Assembly (NCBI RefSeq): GCF_042655485.1
Contig: NZ_JBHSMC010000029.1
Location: 151,818-215,817, forward strand
From: Lederbergia graminis
Lineage (GTDB): Bacteria; Bacillota; Bacilli; Bacillales; Bacillaceae_C
Direction of reading: 5' to 3'
Length of the DNA stretch: 64,000 nt
Positions 27,241-35,809 of this stretch are shown here, in pieces (within the stretch, counting starts at the first letter, position 1; each line of letters starts with the position of its first letter). The notes under the pieces were generated by a model. It saw only the letters and a program-made list of their open reading frames with translations. It was not told where the DNA came from and searched no databases. The position numbers and the translations under genes were made by a program.

Positions 27241-27256
27241 AAACGTACCATGTTTT

Positions 27257-28321
27257 TTATTTATTTTCTACTTTTAGTCTAACTGGAACAAATATTCTTT
27301 TTGGATTATAGCCCCCATCGATTTGTTCTACTAATAAATTAATTGTTTGTTTGCTACATTCATCTATATCTTGTTCAATATAGGAGGATCCAATTATTCC
27401 AGGTGAATCAAAAGATATTAGCTCGATATGTCGATTACTTTCTTTATTAATTGCCTGAATAGCTTCATATGTGTAAATTGCTAATTCAGCATTCATAACA
27501 AAAAGGGAAGTTATATTAGGGTTTTCCATTAAAAATTCCTTTATAATATCTGGAGTTTTATCAAAACAAATATTGTTAAAATTAAGAAATAACCAAAGCT
27601 TTTTGTTCACCATTATATCATTTTTTATAAAAGCGTCTTCAAAACCTTTCGTTCTTTCTTCTGTAACGGTATTCGTTATGATTGGTGATATTAATCCTAT
27701 GTGTGTATGCCCTTTATCTAGTAAGTGTGAAATTGCTGTAAACGTTCCTTTTCTGTTATCTGAAGAAACACTATATGTACGTATATTTTCAAGATACCTA
27801 TCGACTAATACGAGTGGAAATTTATCTAATGTTAGGCGTAGAATTGCTTCATTATATGTTTCCTTCTCGGTCGGAAATATAATCATTCCTTTTACACCAA
27901 TTCCTTGAAACATTTCAATTGCATCTGCTTCTTCAAACTGTGATTCTCGAGTTATCTTAATTAATAGTTGGTATCCTTTCTGCGAAGTATACTTTTCTAT
28001 GTAATTCACTAACTCTTGCTCTACTTTCGTTTTCATTGTAGGCAATATTAATCCAATAAGTCCGTTAGATTCCTGTCTATAATGTTGTTGTGATTTTAAT
28101 AAATCACTCTCTGCAACAAATGTACCTTTCCCTTTAATACGAACCACAATTCCTTCTTCTGCTAGTCCAGTAAGTGCATTTTTCGTTGTAATTTGACTTA
28201 CATGAAACTCTTCCATTAACTCTTTTTCAGAGGGAACTCGATCTCCTAATCGCAATTTACCTGATTGAATCTGTTCTTTTATAATATTTTGTATTTGTTG
28301 ATATAATGGCTCCTTCTTCAT
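27257..28321 (-). CDS. AraR-type transcriptional regulator (GntR HTH + LacI sensor domain)
   Basis: 354 residues from the ATG at 28321 (GGAGTG upstream). Residues 1-70 are a GntR-family winged helix: PLYQQIQNIIKEQIQSG, VPSEKELMEEFHVSQITTKNAL and VVRIKGKGTFVAE. Residues 80-350 are a LacI/periplasmic-binding-like sensor (GLILPTM, KGMIIFPT, PLVLVDRYLE, GHTHIGLISP). Known members, such as AraR of B. subtilis, repress sugar genes until a sugar binds. The gene lies inside the cluster of TATACTA palindromes and is the obvious candidate to bind them. Its effector is unknown; arabinose or a uronic oligosaccharide would fit. Confidence 0.9.
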   Translation of the reverse strand: MKKEPLYQQIQNIIKEQIQSGKLRLGDRVPSEKELMEEFHVSQITTKNALTGLAEEGIVVRIKGKGTFVAESDLLKSQQHYRQESNGLIGLILPTMKTKVEQELVNYIEKYTSQKGYQLLIKITRESQFEEADAIEMFQGIGVKGMIIFPTEKETYNEAILRLTLDKFPLVLVDRYLENIRTYSVSSDNRKGTFTAISHLLDKGHTHIGLISPIITNTVTEERTKGFEDAFIKNDIMVNKKLWLFLNFNNICFDKTPDIIKEFLMENPNITSLFVMNAELAIYTYEAIQAINKESNRHIELISFDSPGIIGSSYIEQDIDECSKQTINLLVEQIDGGYNPKRIFVPVRLKVENK

Positions 28322-28349
28322 TCTAAACACTCCATACCTAATATATTTA

Positions 28350-28366
28350 ATACTAAGTATATACTA
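28350..28366. promoter_or_regulatory. Degenerate operator-like sequence before the regulator
   Basis: ATACTAAGTATATACTA contains two ATACTA half-sites and an inverted AGTAT. It lies 29 bases upstream of the regulator start and may allow weak autoregulation. Confidence 0.35.
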
Positions 28367-28443
28367 TTTATAATATAAAAGAAAAATAAAACCATTTTAG
28401 TAAGATTATTAATTTCCGGGACGCACTAAAAAATATAATAAAA

Positions 28444-28473
28444 AAGTGGAGAAAACAGTCGTTTTCTCCACTT
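28444..28473 (-). terminator. Terminator of binding protein paralog B
   Basis: AAGTGGAGAAAAC pairs perfectly with GTTTTCTCCACTT, then TTTTTTATTAT on the minus strand. Confidence 0.9.
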
Positions 28474-28543
28474 GGTTCATTTTGGGACTTATCGAACAGT
28501 CCCTGTTATTTAGTCTCCTTTCCAAGGAGGTTCAATTATTGTA

Positions 28544-29905
28544 TTACTCTAATGCTGCATTCATTTCTTCTTTTAGTTTTTCTATTTCTGATGCTAGTTC
28601 CTTCATTGCGTTTTCTTCGATTTGATTTAAGATAGTTTTTGAGTCAATATTTTTATCTATCGCTTCATTTAACCCAGTAATGTAATGATGCCATCCAGTT
28701 CCATCTAGTGGAGTTAGGCGTCTAACTGGGATATTTGGATCAAGGGAGCTATAAAACTTATAATCTTGTTGTCCACCTAAGTAATCATTTGTAAGCTCTT
28801 GATACCATGGCAAGGAAACGATGTGTGAATAAGAAGGCTGTACGGAATGTTCAACAAATGCTTTCCATGCATCTTCAGAAAGTACCATCCACTCCATAAA
28901 TGCCCAAGCTAACTCCTTATTCTCGCCTTGAGATGGCATAACAAAGGATGATCCACCCAAACCAACATTTACGTCTAAAGGCATTCTTGTTGCTCTCCAT
29001 TTTCCAGCTTGCTCAGGTAATACAGCTTCAATATCACGAGCTCCCCAACTTCCCATTGTTAATGAGGCAATTTTCCCTTGCTTCATTAATTGTTTACCTT
29101 CATCAGAACCTAAACCACTTAATTGCGGTGCCCAGCCTATTTGAATACCTTGTTTTACAATATCAACTAGTTCTGCCATTTTATCATTATTTCTAGTCCA
29201 ATTATAATTGGAATCAAAATAACCAATGGCGTCACCATATTGAACGGCTGGAAGGTCGCGCCAATCGTACATATAAATATCGTTTGCCGCTAATGTTTGA
29301 GCAGCATCTAATAAATTTTCGCTACTTTGTAAGAAATCGCCTAATTCTTCTGGATCACTAGGTAAACCCATCGCTTCATATATATCTTCACGGTAATAGA
29401 ACACACCTGGTGTTACATCCCAAGGAAGACCTACTAATCTTTTACCATCGACTGATTTCCAGCGTTCCCAGTTATATTCTGAAACATATTCACGATACTC
29501 CTGTGCATTATAAGGAGGCTGTAATAAATCTTCTAACAAGTCACTTGTTGAATATCTTGGGAATTGCCCTTGTTCAACTTGTGCTACATCAGGTGCTCCT
29601 GTACCTGCAGCAAGTGTTGTTTGTAACTGATCATGTAATGGACCAAATTCTAATCCGATTACATTTACTTTAATATTTGGATAATCTTTATTAAACCCTT
29701 CTACCACTTTTTCATAAATATCAGGGGTCCATGTCCAGAAGCTAATCTCCCCTTCTAAACTAGAATCAATCTCAAATAATGGCTCTTCTTCTTTTTCATT
29801 ATTTTTTCCATTATTAGAATTTCCACCTGCATCCTTCTTGGAACACGCAGCAAAAATAAGCACAAAAATTAACAACATCATAAATGCTAATGTTTTTTTA
29901 TTCAA
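28544..29905 (-). CDS. Sugar-binding lipoprotein, paralog B
   Basis: 453 residues, lipobox FAAC (Cys21) and an Asn/Glu-rich linker. It is a close paralog of the protein at 25701-27059: shared blocks include LHDQLQTTLAAG, GAPDVAQVEQGQFPRYST and VQYGDAIGYFDS. The ATG follows GGGGGGAAATG. It has its own operator and cre-like box 148-212 bases upstream, and its own terminator, so the regulator between the two copies is a separate unit. The duplication is recent enough to keep DNA similarity, yet the promoters have diverged apart from the two sites. Confidence 0.9.
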   Translation of the reverse strand: MNKKTLAFMMLLIFVLIFAACSKKDAGGNSNNGKNNEKEEEPLFEIDSSLEGEISFWTWTPDIYEKVVEGFNKDYPNIKVNVIGLEFGPLHDQLQTTLAAGTGAPDVAQVEQGQFPRYSTSDLLEDLLQPPYNAQEYREYVSEYNWERWKSVDGKRLVGLPWDVTPGVFYYREDIYEAMGLPSDPEELGDFLQSSENLLDAAQTLAANDIYMYDWRDLPAVQYGDAIGYFDSNYNWTRNNDKMAELVDIVKQGIQIGWAPQLSGLGSDEGKQLMKQGKIASLTMGSWGARDIEAVLPEQAGKWRATRMPLDVNVGLGGSSFVMPSQGENKELAWAFMEWMVLSEDAWKAFVEHSVQPSYSHIVSLPWYQELTNDYLGGQQDYKFYSSLDPNIPVRRLTPLDGTGWHHYITGLNEAIDKNIDSKTILNQIEENAMKELASEIEKLKEEMNAALE

Positions 29906-30052
29906 TTCATTTCCCCCCTGTACATAAAATAGTAATCCTAAAATAGTTCGTTTTTTACCTTTTACAAACTAGTAGTTATCTTCACCCCCAAGAAAAAATT
30001 TCATTTTTTTCAGTTCTCTGGAAGATACTATTACTATTTATGCCAACTGAAA

Positions 30053-30066
30053 TGTAAGTGCTTACA
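30053..30066. promoter_or_regulatory. cre-like site before paralog B
   Basis: TGTAAGTGCTTACA, a near-perfect palindrome with one mismatch to the cre consensus, 148 bases upstream of the start codon. Confidence 0.65.
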
Positions 30067-30099
30067 ATTACATTATTACCTCGAGTCCTCCTAATTTCA

Positions 30100-30117
30100 T
30101 ATACTAAATATAGTATA
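30100..30117. promoter_or_regulatory. Island operator 4 (TATACTA-N4-TAGTATA)
   Basis: TATACTAAATATAGTATA, perfect arms. It lies 195 bases upstream of paralog B. The remaining gap to 30279 is AT-rich and holds no visible gene. Confidence 0.7.
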
Positions 30118-30279
30118 AAAGTTCTGTAACTTAATATTAAATTTATTATATGACCTACTACTTACAACTTATATGTATGTAAATAATCCTGCTGTCATCA
30201 CCAAAATATTCCTAACACCATTTTAAATAAAAAAACATGATAATGAATATGTAGCCGACGCATTTTGGGGAAAAACAAA

Positions 30280-30321
30280 GAGCTATCCAATTAGTCAAAT
30301 GAATGACTTATTGGATAGCTC
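30280..30321 (-). terminator. Terminator of the kdgA-kdgK-isomerase unit
   Basis: GAGCTATCCAA(T)TAGTCA pairs with TGACTTATTGGATAGCTC in a long near-perfect stem, then TTTGTTTTT on the minus strand. Confidence 0.9.
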
Positions 30322-30337
30322 GGTTTATTCCATTTTG

Positions 30338-31102
30338 TTATTTCAAATATGGAAGTTTTTCCTTTAAGTAATTAAAGCTAATCTCAATACTTTCTAAAGG
30401 AGTTTTACGGCTTACATCTTGTTCTACAACCCACCACTCTACATTAGCTTCTTCACCAATGTTTAAGATTGCTTCAATATCCACTCCACCAGTACCAAGT
30501 TCTGCAAAGAATTTCTCGTCATCTGTTGTCATATCTTTTAAATGTACTAGAGGTGTTCTACCGTCATAGCGCTTAATCCATTCAACTGGATTTTGACCAG
30601 CTTTTGTAAGCCAATATACATCAAATTCAGTATGTACATAATCGGCATTAACATCATCAAAAATTGCTTCCAATGCAGATCTTCCATCAGAAAGTGGTTC
30701 TAGTTCAAAATCATGATTATGATAGCAAAGAGTGATACCTTCTTTACGGCACGCTTCTCCAGCTTCATTTAAAAATGAGATGAGTGATTGATAGAACTCT
30801 TCTGACCTTTGTTCCTCCGTTAAATAAGGACATACGATATACTTACTGCCTAATATCTTTTGATCTTCAATTACTTTAGGAAGATTGTTTTTCAACTCAT
30901 CAAGTCCTACATGACTAGATGCTGCTTTCAAACCAAGTTCGTCTAGTAAAGCCCTTACTTTTTCAACAGGTAATCCACCGTATCCTGCAAATTCAACACC
31001 ATTATAACCAATTTCTGCAACTTTTCTTAATGTACCTTCAAAATCTTTATCTGCTTCTTCTCTTAAAGTAAACATTTGTACTGCTACAGGAATATTTGAC
31101 AT
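30338..31102 (-). CDS. Sugar phosphate isomerase/epimerase-like TIM barrel protein
   Basis: 254 residues of the AP-endonuclease-2-like fold. Metal-ligand motifs are typical: VEFAGYG near residue 36, SSHVGL near 62, YHNHDFEL near 127, HTEFDVYW near 155, VHLKDM near 187 and a final VVEQD. Members include hydroxypyruvate isomerase, IolE-type dehydratases and 3-keto-glycoside-processing enzymes. The ATG follows AAGGAGGAGAAAT. It is downstream of kdgA and kdgK but has a palindrome of its own in the 78-base gap. Substrate unknown; it may convert a uronate or keto-sugar feeding KdgK. Confidence 0.85.
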   Translation of the reverse strand: MSNIPVAVQMFTLREEADKDFEGTLRKVAEIGYNGVEFAGYGGLPVEKVRALLDELGLKAASSHVGLDELKNNLPKVIEDQKILGSKYIVCPYLTEEQRSEEFYQSLISFLNEAGEACRKEGITLCYHNHDFELEPLSDGRSALEAIFDDVNADYVHTEFDVYWLTKAGQNPVEWIKRYDGRTPLVHLKDMTTDDEKFFAELGTGGVDIEAILNIGEEANVEWWVVEQDVSRKTPLESIEISFNYLKEKLPYLK

Positions 31103-31135
31103 TATTTCTCCTCCTTGATGTAGAACATTTTTATA

Positions 31136-31154
31136 ATGTAAATATATTTTACAT
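31136..31154. promoter_or_regulatory. Palindrome upstream of the isomerase-like gene
   Basis: ATGTAAATATATTTTACAT, arms ATGTAAA and TTTACAT, 34 bases before the start codon. The shape suits an operator for a LacI or GntR-type protein. It differs from the TATACTA sites, so a second regulator is implied. Confidence 0.45.
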
Positions 31155-31180
31155 CTTCAGTATGCACTATTTTCTTGTGT

Positions 31181-32173
31181 TTATCTAGTAATAACTGACT
31201 CTCCATGCTCGATTGCAGTTAGTTCATTTAAAGTCGGTAGCCCTTCCCAATCACCTTTAAATTGAATCGCTAAGGCACCTAATCTATTACCTCTTTCTAA
31301 GGCATTAGCAATCACAGATTTAATCTTTGTAGTATTATTTAGTTCCATATCGATATTTTGTAAATCTAATATAATAGATAAACTTCCAGTGGCAAATGCA
31401 TCACCAGCACCAACTGTGTCGACTATATTTTCCACAAAAACTCCCTTTTTATGAATCATATACTCTGATGTATATGCCATTGCACCATCTGCACCGCATT
31501 TAAGTAAAATTAATCTCGGCCCCATATTAAGCAGTAATTCGCCATATTCATCAGTAGATTTTTTTCCGAATAGAAATTCACATTCTTCTAACCCCGGCAT
31601 AAAAATATCACATAAAGGAATCATTTTCTGAATGGTGCTTTTTGCCTCTTCTTCAGTCCAGAGTTTTCTACGAATATTAGGATCAAACGAAATGGTCATA
31701 TGGTTTCTCTTAGCTACTTTCATAGCTTCAATGATCATTTCAGCACTATCATTACTTAAAGCAGGCGTAATACCTGTTACATGTAAATGGCGAGTATTAT
31801 GAAACCACTCTGGCTGTATATCATTTTTATTTAATTTACTTGCTGCAGATCCCTTTCGATAATAGTAAACGATTGGATCCTGCGAAGCTTTAAAGTCCTT
31901 AAAATAAATTGCTGTCGGTTCATTATCTGCAATGATACAATTTGAAACATCCACTTGCTCTCCTGCTAATGTTGCTAACAAATATTTACCAAAGGCATCG
32001 TCCCCTACTTTGCTTATCCATCTAACCTTTTTACCAAGTCTGGTAAGTCCGATAGCTACATTGGACTCTGCACCCGCAACTGATTTAGTAAATAACGGTG
32101 AATATTGAATAGAACTATCATTTAGTGACTGAAATAAAATCATGCTTTCGCCAATTGTAACAACATCTACCAT
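31181..32173 (-). CDS. kdgK: 2-keto-3-deoxygluconate kinase
   Basis: 330 residues, PfkB/ribokinase family. It phosphorylates 2-keto-3-deoxygluconate (KDG), giving the substrate of KdgA. The first family signature is AGAESNVAIGLTRLG near residue 34. The second is NIVDTVGAGDAFATG near residue 250, with catalytic Asp in GAGDAF. The ATG is three bases past the kdgA stop, so translation is coupled. The pairing with kdgA makes KDG the best substrate; the sequence alone would also allow a fructokinase-like role. Confidence 0.9.
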   Translation of the reverse strand: MVDVVTIGESMILFQSLNDSSIQYSPLFTKSVAGAESNVAIGLTRLGKKVRWISKVGDDAFGKYLLATLAGEQVDVSNCIIADNEPTAIYFKDFKASQDPIVYYYRKGSAASKLNKNDIQPEWFHNTRHLHVTGITPALSNDSAEMIIEAMKVAKRNHMTISFDPNIRRKLWTEEEAKSTIQKMIPLCDIFMPGLEECEFLFGKKSTDEYGELLLNMGPRLILLKCGADGAMAYTSEYMIHKKGVFVENIVDTVGAGDAFATGSLSIILDLQNIDMELNNTTKIKSVIANALERGNRLGALAIQFKGDWEGLPTLNELTAIEHGESVITR

Positions 32174-32176
32174 TCC

Positions 32177-32809
32177 CTATACACCCTTTGCAGCAGTGAC
32201 GTACTTTCTTGCTAATTCAGTTAGTGCTTTAAAGTTTTTATTTTCTAGCATATCCTTCTTCACTAAACTACCACCTAATCCAACACCAACAATGTCTTGC
32301 TCTAAAAATTCATTTATATTATCGAGGTTTACTCCTCCTGTTGCTAGTATTGGAACATGAGATAGTGGTCCTTTTATCTCTTTAATATATTTAACTCCAA
32401 GTGTTCCGGCTGGGAACAACTTAACTACTTTTGCACCAGCTTTCACGGCTTTTACAATTTCGGTTGGGGTCATCACTCCTGGAATGATATCTATTTCTTG
32501 TTCTATTGCTAATTTTACAACGTCCTCATCTAAATTCGGTGTAACGAGAAATTGTGCACCCGCATCAATTGCAGCTTGGGCCATTTCCGTATCTAAAACG
32601 GTACCAGCACCAATGTATACATTTTCATTTTCAAATCGTTTTCGCCATTGTTGGATTATCTCCAAAACTCCTTCTGTATTCATCGTTACCTCAATTAGGC
32701 GAATTCCACCTTCTACTAGAGCTTCTACTGTCGCTAAACTATCTTCCTGCTTAATTCCTCTTACGATTGCTACAATCTTTTCTTCTTTCACTAATTCTAT
32801 TAGATTCAA
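32177..32809 (-). CDS. kdgA: KDPG/KHG aldolase
   Basis: 210 residues, the family length. It splits 2-keto-3-deoxy-6-phosphogluconate into pyruvate and glyceraldehyde 3-phosphate. The base Glu is in IRLIEVTMNT near residue 40, and the Schiff-base Lys is in AKVVKLFPAG near residue 130; TPNLDEDVV and ATGGVNLDNINEFL are also typical. It starts at TTG, eight bases after GGAGGTG. It is first in a unit with kdgK and probably the isomerase-like gene. Confidence 0.93.
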   Translation of the reverse strand: MNLIELVKEEKIVAIVRGIKQEDSLATVEALVEGGIRLIEVTMNTEGVLEIIQQWRKRFENENVYIGAGTVLDTEMAQAAIDAGAQFLVTPNLDEDVVKLAIEQEIDIIPGVMTPTEIVKAVKAGAKVVKLFPAGTLGVKYIKEIKGPLSHVPILATGGVNLDNINEFLEQDIVGVGLGGSLVKKDMLENKNFKALTELARKYVTAAKGV

Positions 32810-32859
32810 CTAGTATACACCTCCAAATAAAAATAATCGTACTGCATAAAAGCAACAAA

Positions 32860-32873
32860 AACAACCGCTTACA
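32860..32873. promoter_or_regulatory. Partial cre-like site before kdgA
   Basis: On the minus strand TGTAAGCGGTTGTT, with a perfect left half and a poor right half against TGWAANCGNTNWCA. It is 51 bases upstream of the kdgA start. Confidence 0.35.
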
Positions 32874-32915
32874 CTATAGTATATCAATATCGTCACTTAC
32901 AATAAAATATTCGAT

Positions 32916-33632
32916 TTATGCATCGTCTATTATTATATAGATTGCTTTTAATGGTCCATGTACTCCTACAACTAAATTCATTTCAATGTCAGCACTATTG
33001 CTTGGACCAGAAATAATATTAATACATGATGGCTTCCTTCCTTGCTCTTCCAACCGTTTAATGTGTTGCATCGCTTGTGTCATTCTAGGTACAATACTGC
33101 TCTTTGGAATGATAGCTACATGGATTTTAGGAAGTAAACTAACTGATCTAGCTTTTCCTTTGTCACTTAAGAGTACTACGGAAGCAGATTCAGCTAAAGT
33201 AATGTCTGAGAACGTTATTCCAATATCTGCTTTCTCTGCAAATTCGATATTTTTTTGTCCAATAGCAGGGTCCCATATATGAACATCTAAACCTTTAAAT
33301 ATAGCTCCTTCAAAAAATAATGGAAGTCCAAATTCTTCTAATCGTTTATCATCCCAACTAACAATTGATTTACTTTGTAAATGTTCTAAAATGCGATCCA
33401 AAACAGATGGTAGTGTTTCGATTGACGCAAAAACTACTTCAGTATGAATTTTTTCAGCCTGTTCCTTTAATAATTCTATTAATTGGTTTTCTGTTACATC
33501 TTTTAAGAGGTCTAGTTGTGGTTGATTTTTCCAAACTGGCTGTTCAATTTGTGTTCTTCTAGGACGTCCTAACTGTTTCGCAATATTATCTAAAAAACTA
33601 TCTTTATGGTGAATATTGGTGCTAGCTCTCAT
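32916..33632 (-). CDS. lutC: L-lactate utilization protein LutC
   Basis: 238 residues from the ATG at 33632, which overlaps the end of lutB by 11 bases. It has the LUD domain of LutC/YkgG (ADIGITFSDITLAESASVVLLSD, ISGPSNSADIEMNLVVGVHGP). LutA, LutB and LutC together oxidise L-lactate to pyruvate in B. subtilis. Here the three genes sit in the rhamnose unit, where L-lactate is the expected product of RhaW, so they would complete that route. B. subtilis keeps lutABC elsewhere under its own regulator. Confidence 0.93.
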   Translation of the reverse strand: MRASTNIHHKDSFLDNIAKQLGRPRRTQIEQPVWKNQPQLDLLKDVTENQLIELLKEQAEKIHTEVVFASIETLPSVLDRILEHLQSKSIVSWDDKRLEEFGLPLFFEGAIFKGLDVHIWDPAIGQKNIEFAEKADIGITFSDITLAESASVVLLSDKGKARSVSLLPKIHVAIIPKSSIVPRMTQAMQHIKRLEEQGRKPSCINIISGPSNSADIEMNLVVGVHGPLKAIYIIIDDA

Positions 33633-35058
33633 GAAAGTCACTACCTTTCTCTCGTTGCTTAAACCAATCTCTGAATGTTTCTTTACTAGGTTCAGGGAAA
33701 TCTCGAATATCTGTCCATGGTTTGATCGGTCCTGGTCCTTTCTTAATTTTTCCTTCTTTCACTAGTGGTCCCATGACAGTTGGTGCAACTTTTGAGCCCA
33801 ATTGATAAAATAGTGGATTGCTAGCCGCTAAGGAAAACCCCTTCATTGCTAACTTTTCGCCAAAACTACTTCTTTCTTCTTCTTCCACCATGTTTCTTCG
33901 ATGTTTTATGAGTAAATCGTGTAAAGGTATCTTTACCGGACAAGCTTCTGTACATGCCCCACATAGACTTGATGCAAATGGTAGTTCCTTATAGTCATCA
34001 TAGCCTCCTAAAAGAGGTGAAAGGACGGCTCCTATTGGACCTGGATAAATAGAACCGTATGAGTGACCACCTATATGGCGATAAATTGGACAAACATTGA
34101 TACATGCCGCACAACGTATACATTGGAGAGCCGATTGAAATTCCGTACCAAGTAATTTGGAACGTCCATTATCCACGATTACTAAATGAAACTCTTCCGG
34201 CCCATCAACCTCATCATTATCTCTTGGACCAGTTAAGCATGTAATATAACTTGTTAATTTTTGGCCAACAGCACTTCGGCAGAGCATGCTTACTAAAATA
34301 TCAAGTTCTTCCCATGTAGGTACAATCCTCTCCATACCCATTACTGTAATTTGCGTTTTTGGTAGAGTAGTAACAAGTCTTGCATTTCCCTCATTCGTTA
34401 CTAATGTTATTGCTCCTGATTCTGCCACTGCAAAATTACATCCAGTAATACCAATATCTGCTTCAAAAAATTCATTCCGTAATTGTTCTCTTGCAAATAG
34501 AGCTAACTCTTCTGGTTTGGATGACTTCGTATATCCTTTTTTATCTTTGAATGTATCTCTAATTTGCTCCTTATTTTTATGTAATGCTGGAGCCACTATG
34601 TGAGATGGTGGGTCATGGTTATCCAATTGCAAAATATATTCCCCTAAATCTGACTCGATTACTTTACATCCAACAACCTCAAGCGCTTGGTTTAAGCTTA
34701 TCTCCTCTGTTACCATAGATTTAGATTTTATTATTTTTTTAGCCTGTTTTTCTTTTACAATATTAGTAATGTAATTATTTGCATCCTCACCAGTAGAAGC
34801 AAAGTAGACATGCCCACCTTCAGAAACAACATTATTTGCAAGCTGTTCTAAATAATAATCGATGTTTTCCAATGTATGTTTTCGGATTTCCTCTGCTAAA
34901 TCTCGCCATTCTTCCCAATTTCCTATCTCGATTTCGGCATCGTGTTTTCTATTTTTCAATCGCTCTTGTGCAGAAACCATTGCAGATCTTAAAAACCCAT
35001 CATGAATACCTTTATCTACACGCTGAAAGAAGTCTTTATCACTAATTTTCATTGGCAT
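33622..35058 (-). CDS. lutB: L-lactate utilization iron-sulfur protein LutB
   Basis: 478 residues. Residues 60-290 are a LUD domain (ADIGITGCNFAVAESGAITLVTNEGNARL). Two [4Fe-4S] motifs follow: CIRCAACINVCPIYR and CGACTEACPVKIPL. The ATG follows GGTGAATA three bases after the lutA stop. It transfers electrons from lactate oxidation towards the membrane, as a cytoplasmic complex with LutA and LutC. Length and order match B. subtilis LutB. Confidence 0.95.
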   Translation of the reverse strand: MPMKISDKDFFQRVDKGIHDGFLRSAMVSAQERLKNRKHDAEIEIGNWEEWRDLAEEIRKHTLENIDYYLEQLANNVVSEGGHVYFASTGEDANNYITNIVKEKQAKKIIKSKSMVTEEISLNQALEVVGCKVIESDLGEYILQLDNHDPPSHIVAPALHKNKEQIRDTFKDKKGYTKSSKPEELALFAREQLRNEFFEADIGITGCNFAVAESGAITLVTNEGNARLVTTLPKTQITVMGMERIVPTWEELDILVSMLCRSAVGQKLTSYITCLTGPRDNDEVDGPEEFHLVIVDNGRSKLLGTEFQSALQCIRCAACINVCPIYRHIGGHSYGSIYPGPIGAVLSPLLGGYDDYKELPFASSLCGACTEACPVKIPLHDLLIKHRRNMVEEEERSSFGEKLAMKGFSLAASNPLFYQLGSKVAPTVMGPLVKEGKIKKGPGPIKPWTDIRDFPEPSKETFRDWFKQREKGSDFHES

Positions 35059-35060
35059 TT

Positions 35061-35789
35061 TTATTCACCACTTTTTGTACTATTAAGAATTTGAGCAATA
35101 TGCATCACTTTAAACTGTTTCCCAATCCGATCCTTTCTGCCAGCGATATTCATCAAACAGCCACAATCAGAACCAACTAATACATCCGCACCAGTTTCTT
35201 CAATATGACTTATTTTTTCATCTACCATTTGTTCTGAAATCGGAACCATTTTTACAGAGAAGGTACCCCCGAATCCACAACAAATCTCTTTATTTGGGAG
35301 TTCGACAAATTCTAATCCTTGCACTTGCTCCAGCAATTTAATAGGAGCTTCCTTAACACCTAGCAATCTCGTCATATGGCAGGAACAATGATATGTTACT
35401 TTCTCTGGAAAATTCGCACCCACATCTTGAATTTGGAGTACATCATGAAGAAATTGTGTAAATTCATATGTTTTATCCGCGAGCTTCTGCGCTTTTATAC
35501 GCCAATCTTCTTCATCTTGAAATAAATGGACATATTCATGAACCATTAATACACAAGATCCCGACGGCGAAACAACATAATCAGCTTCCAAAAATGTGTT
35601 AATCATGTGCTTTGCTACTGCTTTAGTATTTTGATGGTAACCACTATTATAAGCAGGTTGACCACAACATGTTTGCGCAGTTGGAAAATCAACTTCACAT
35701 CCATATCGCTCTAAAATCTCCACTACATCTTTACCCACTTGGGGATAAAAAACATCTGCCAAACAAGTGATAAAAAGAGAAACCTTCAC
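35061..35789 (-). CDS. lutA: L-lactate utilization protein LutA
   Basis: 242 residues, GTG start after GGGGATGG. It contains two CCG-type cysteine-rich domains, as in GlpC and heterodisulfide reductase subunits: QTCCGQPAYNSG near residue 40 and YHCSCHMTRLLG...EICCGFGGTFSVK in the C-terminal half. It probably binds an iron-sulfur centre that receives electrons. It lies 20 bases downstream of the DeoR-type gene, in line with co-transcription with the rhamnose genes. Confidence 0.94.
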   Translation of the reverse strand: MKVSLFITCLADVFYPQVGKDVVEILERYGCEVDFPTAQTCCGQPAYNSGYHQNTKAVAKHMINTFLEADYVVSPSGSCVLMVHEYVHLFQDEEDWRIKAQKLADKTYEFTQFLHDVLQIQDVGANFPEKVTYHCSCHMTRLLGVKEAPIKLLEQVQGLEFVELPNKEICCGFGGTFSVKMVPISEQMVDEKISHIEETGADVLVGSDCGCLMNIAGRKDRIGKQFKVMHIAQILNSTKSGE

Positions 35790-35809
35790 ACCATCCCCGC
35801 TTTCATCAT

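Noticed and set aside
32871..32882. ACTATAGTATAT before kdgA as a fifth island operator
   Set aside because: It lacks the 7-4-7 arms; only a short ACTATAGT palindrome is present.
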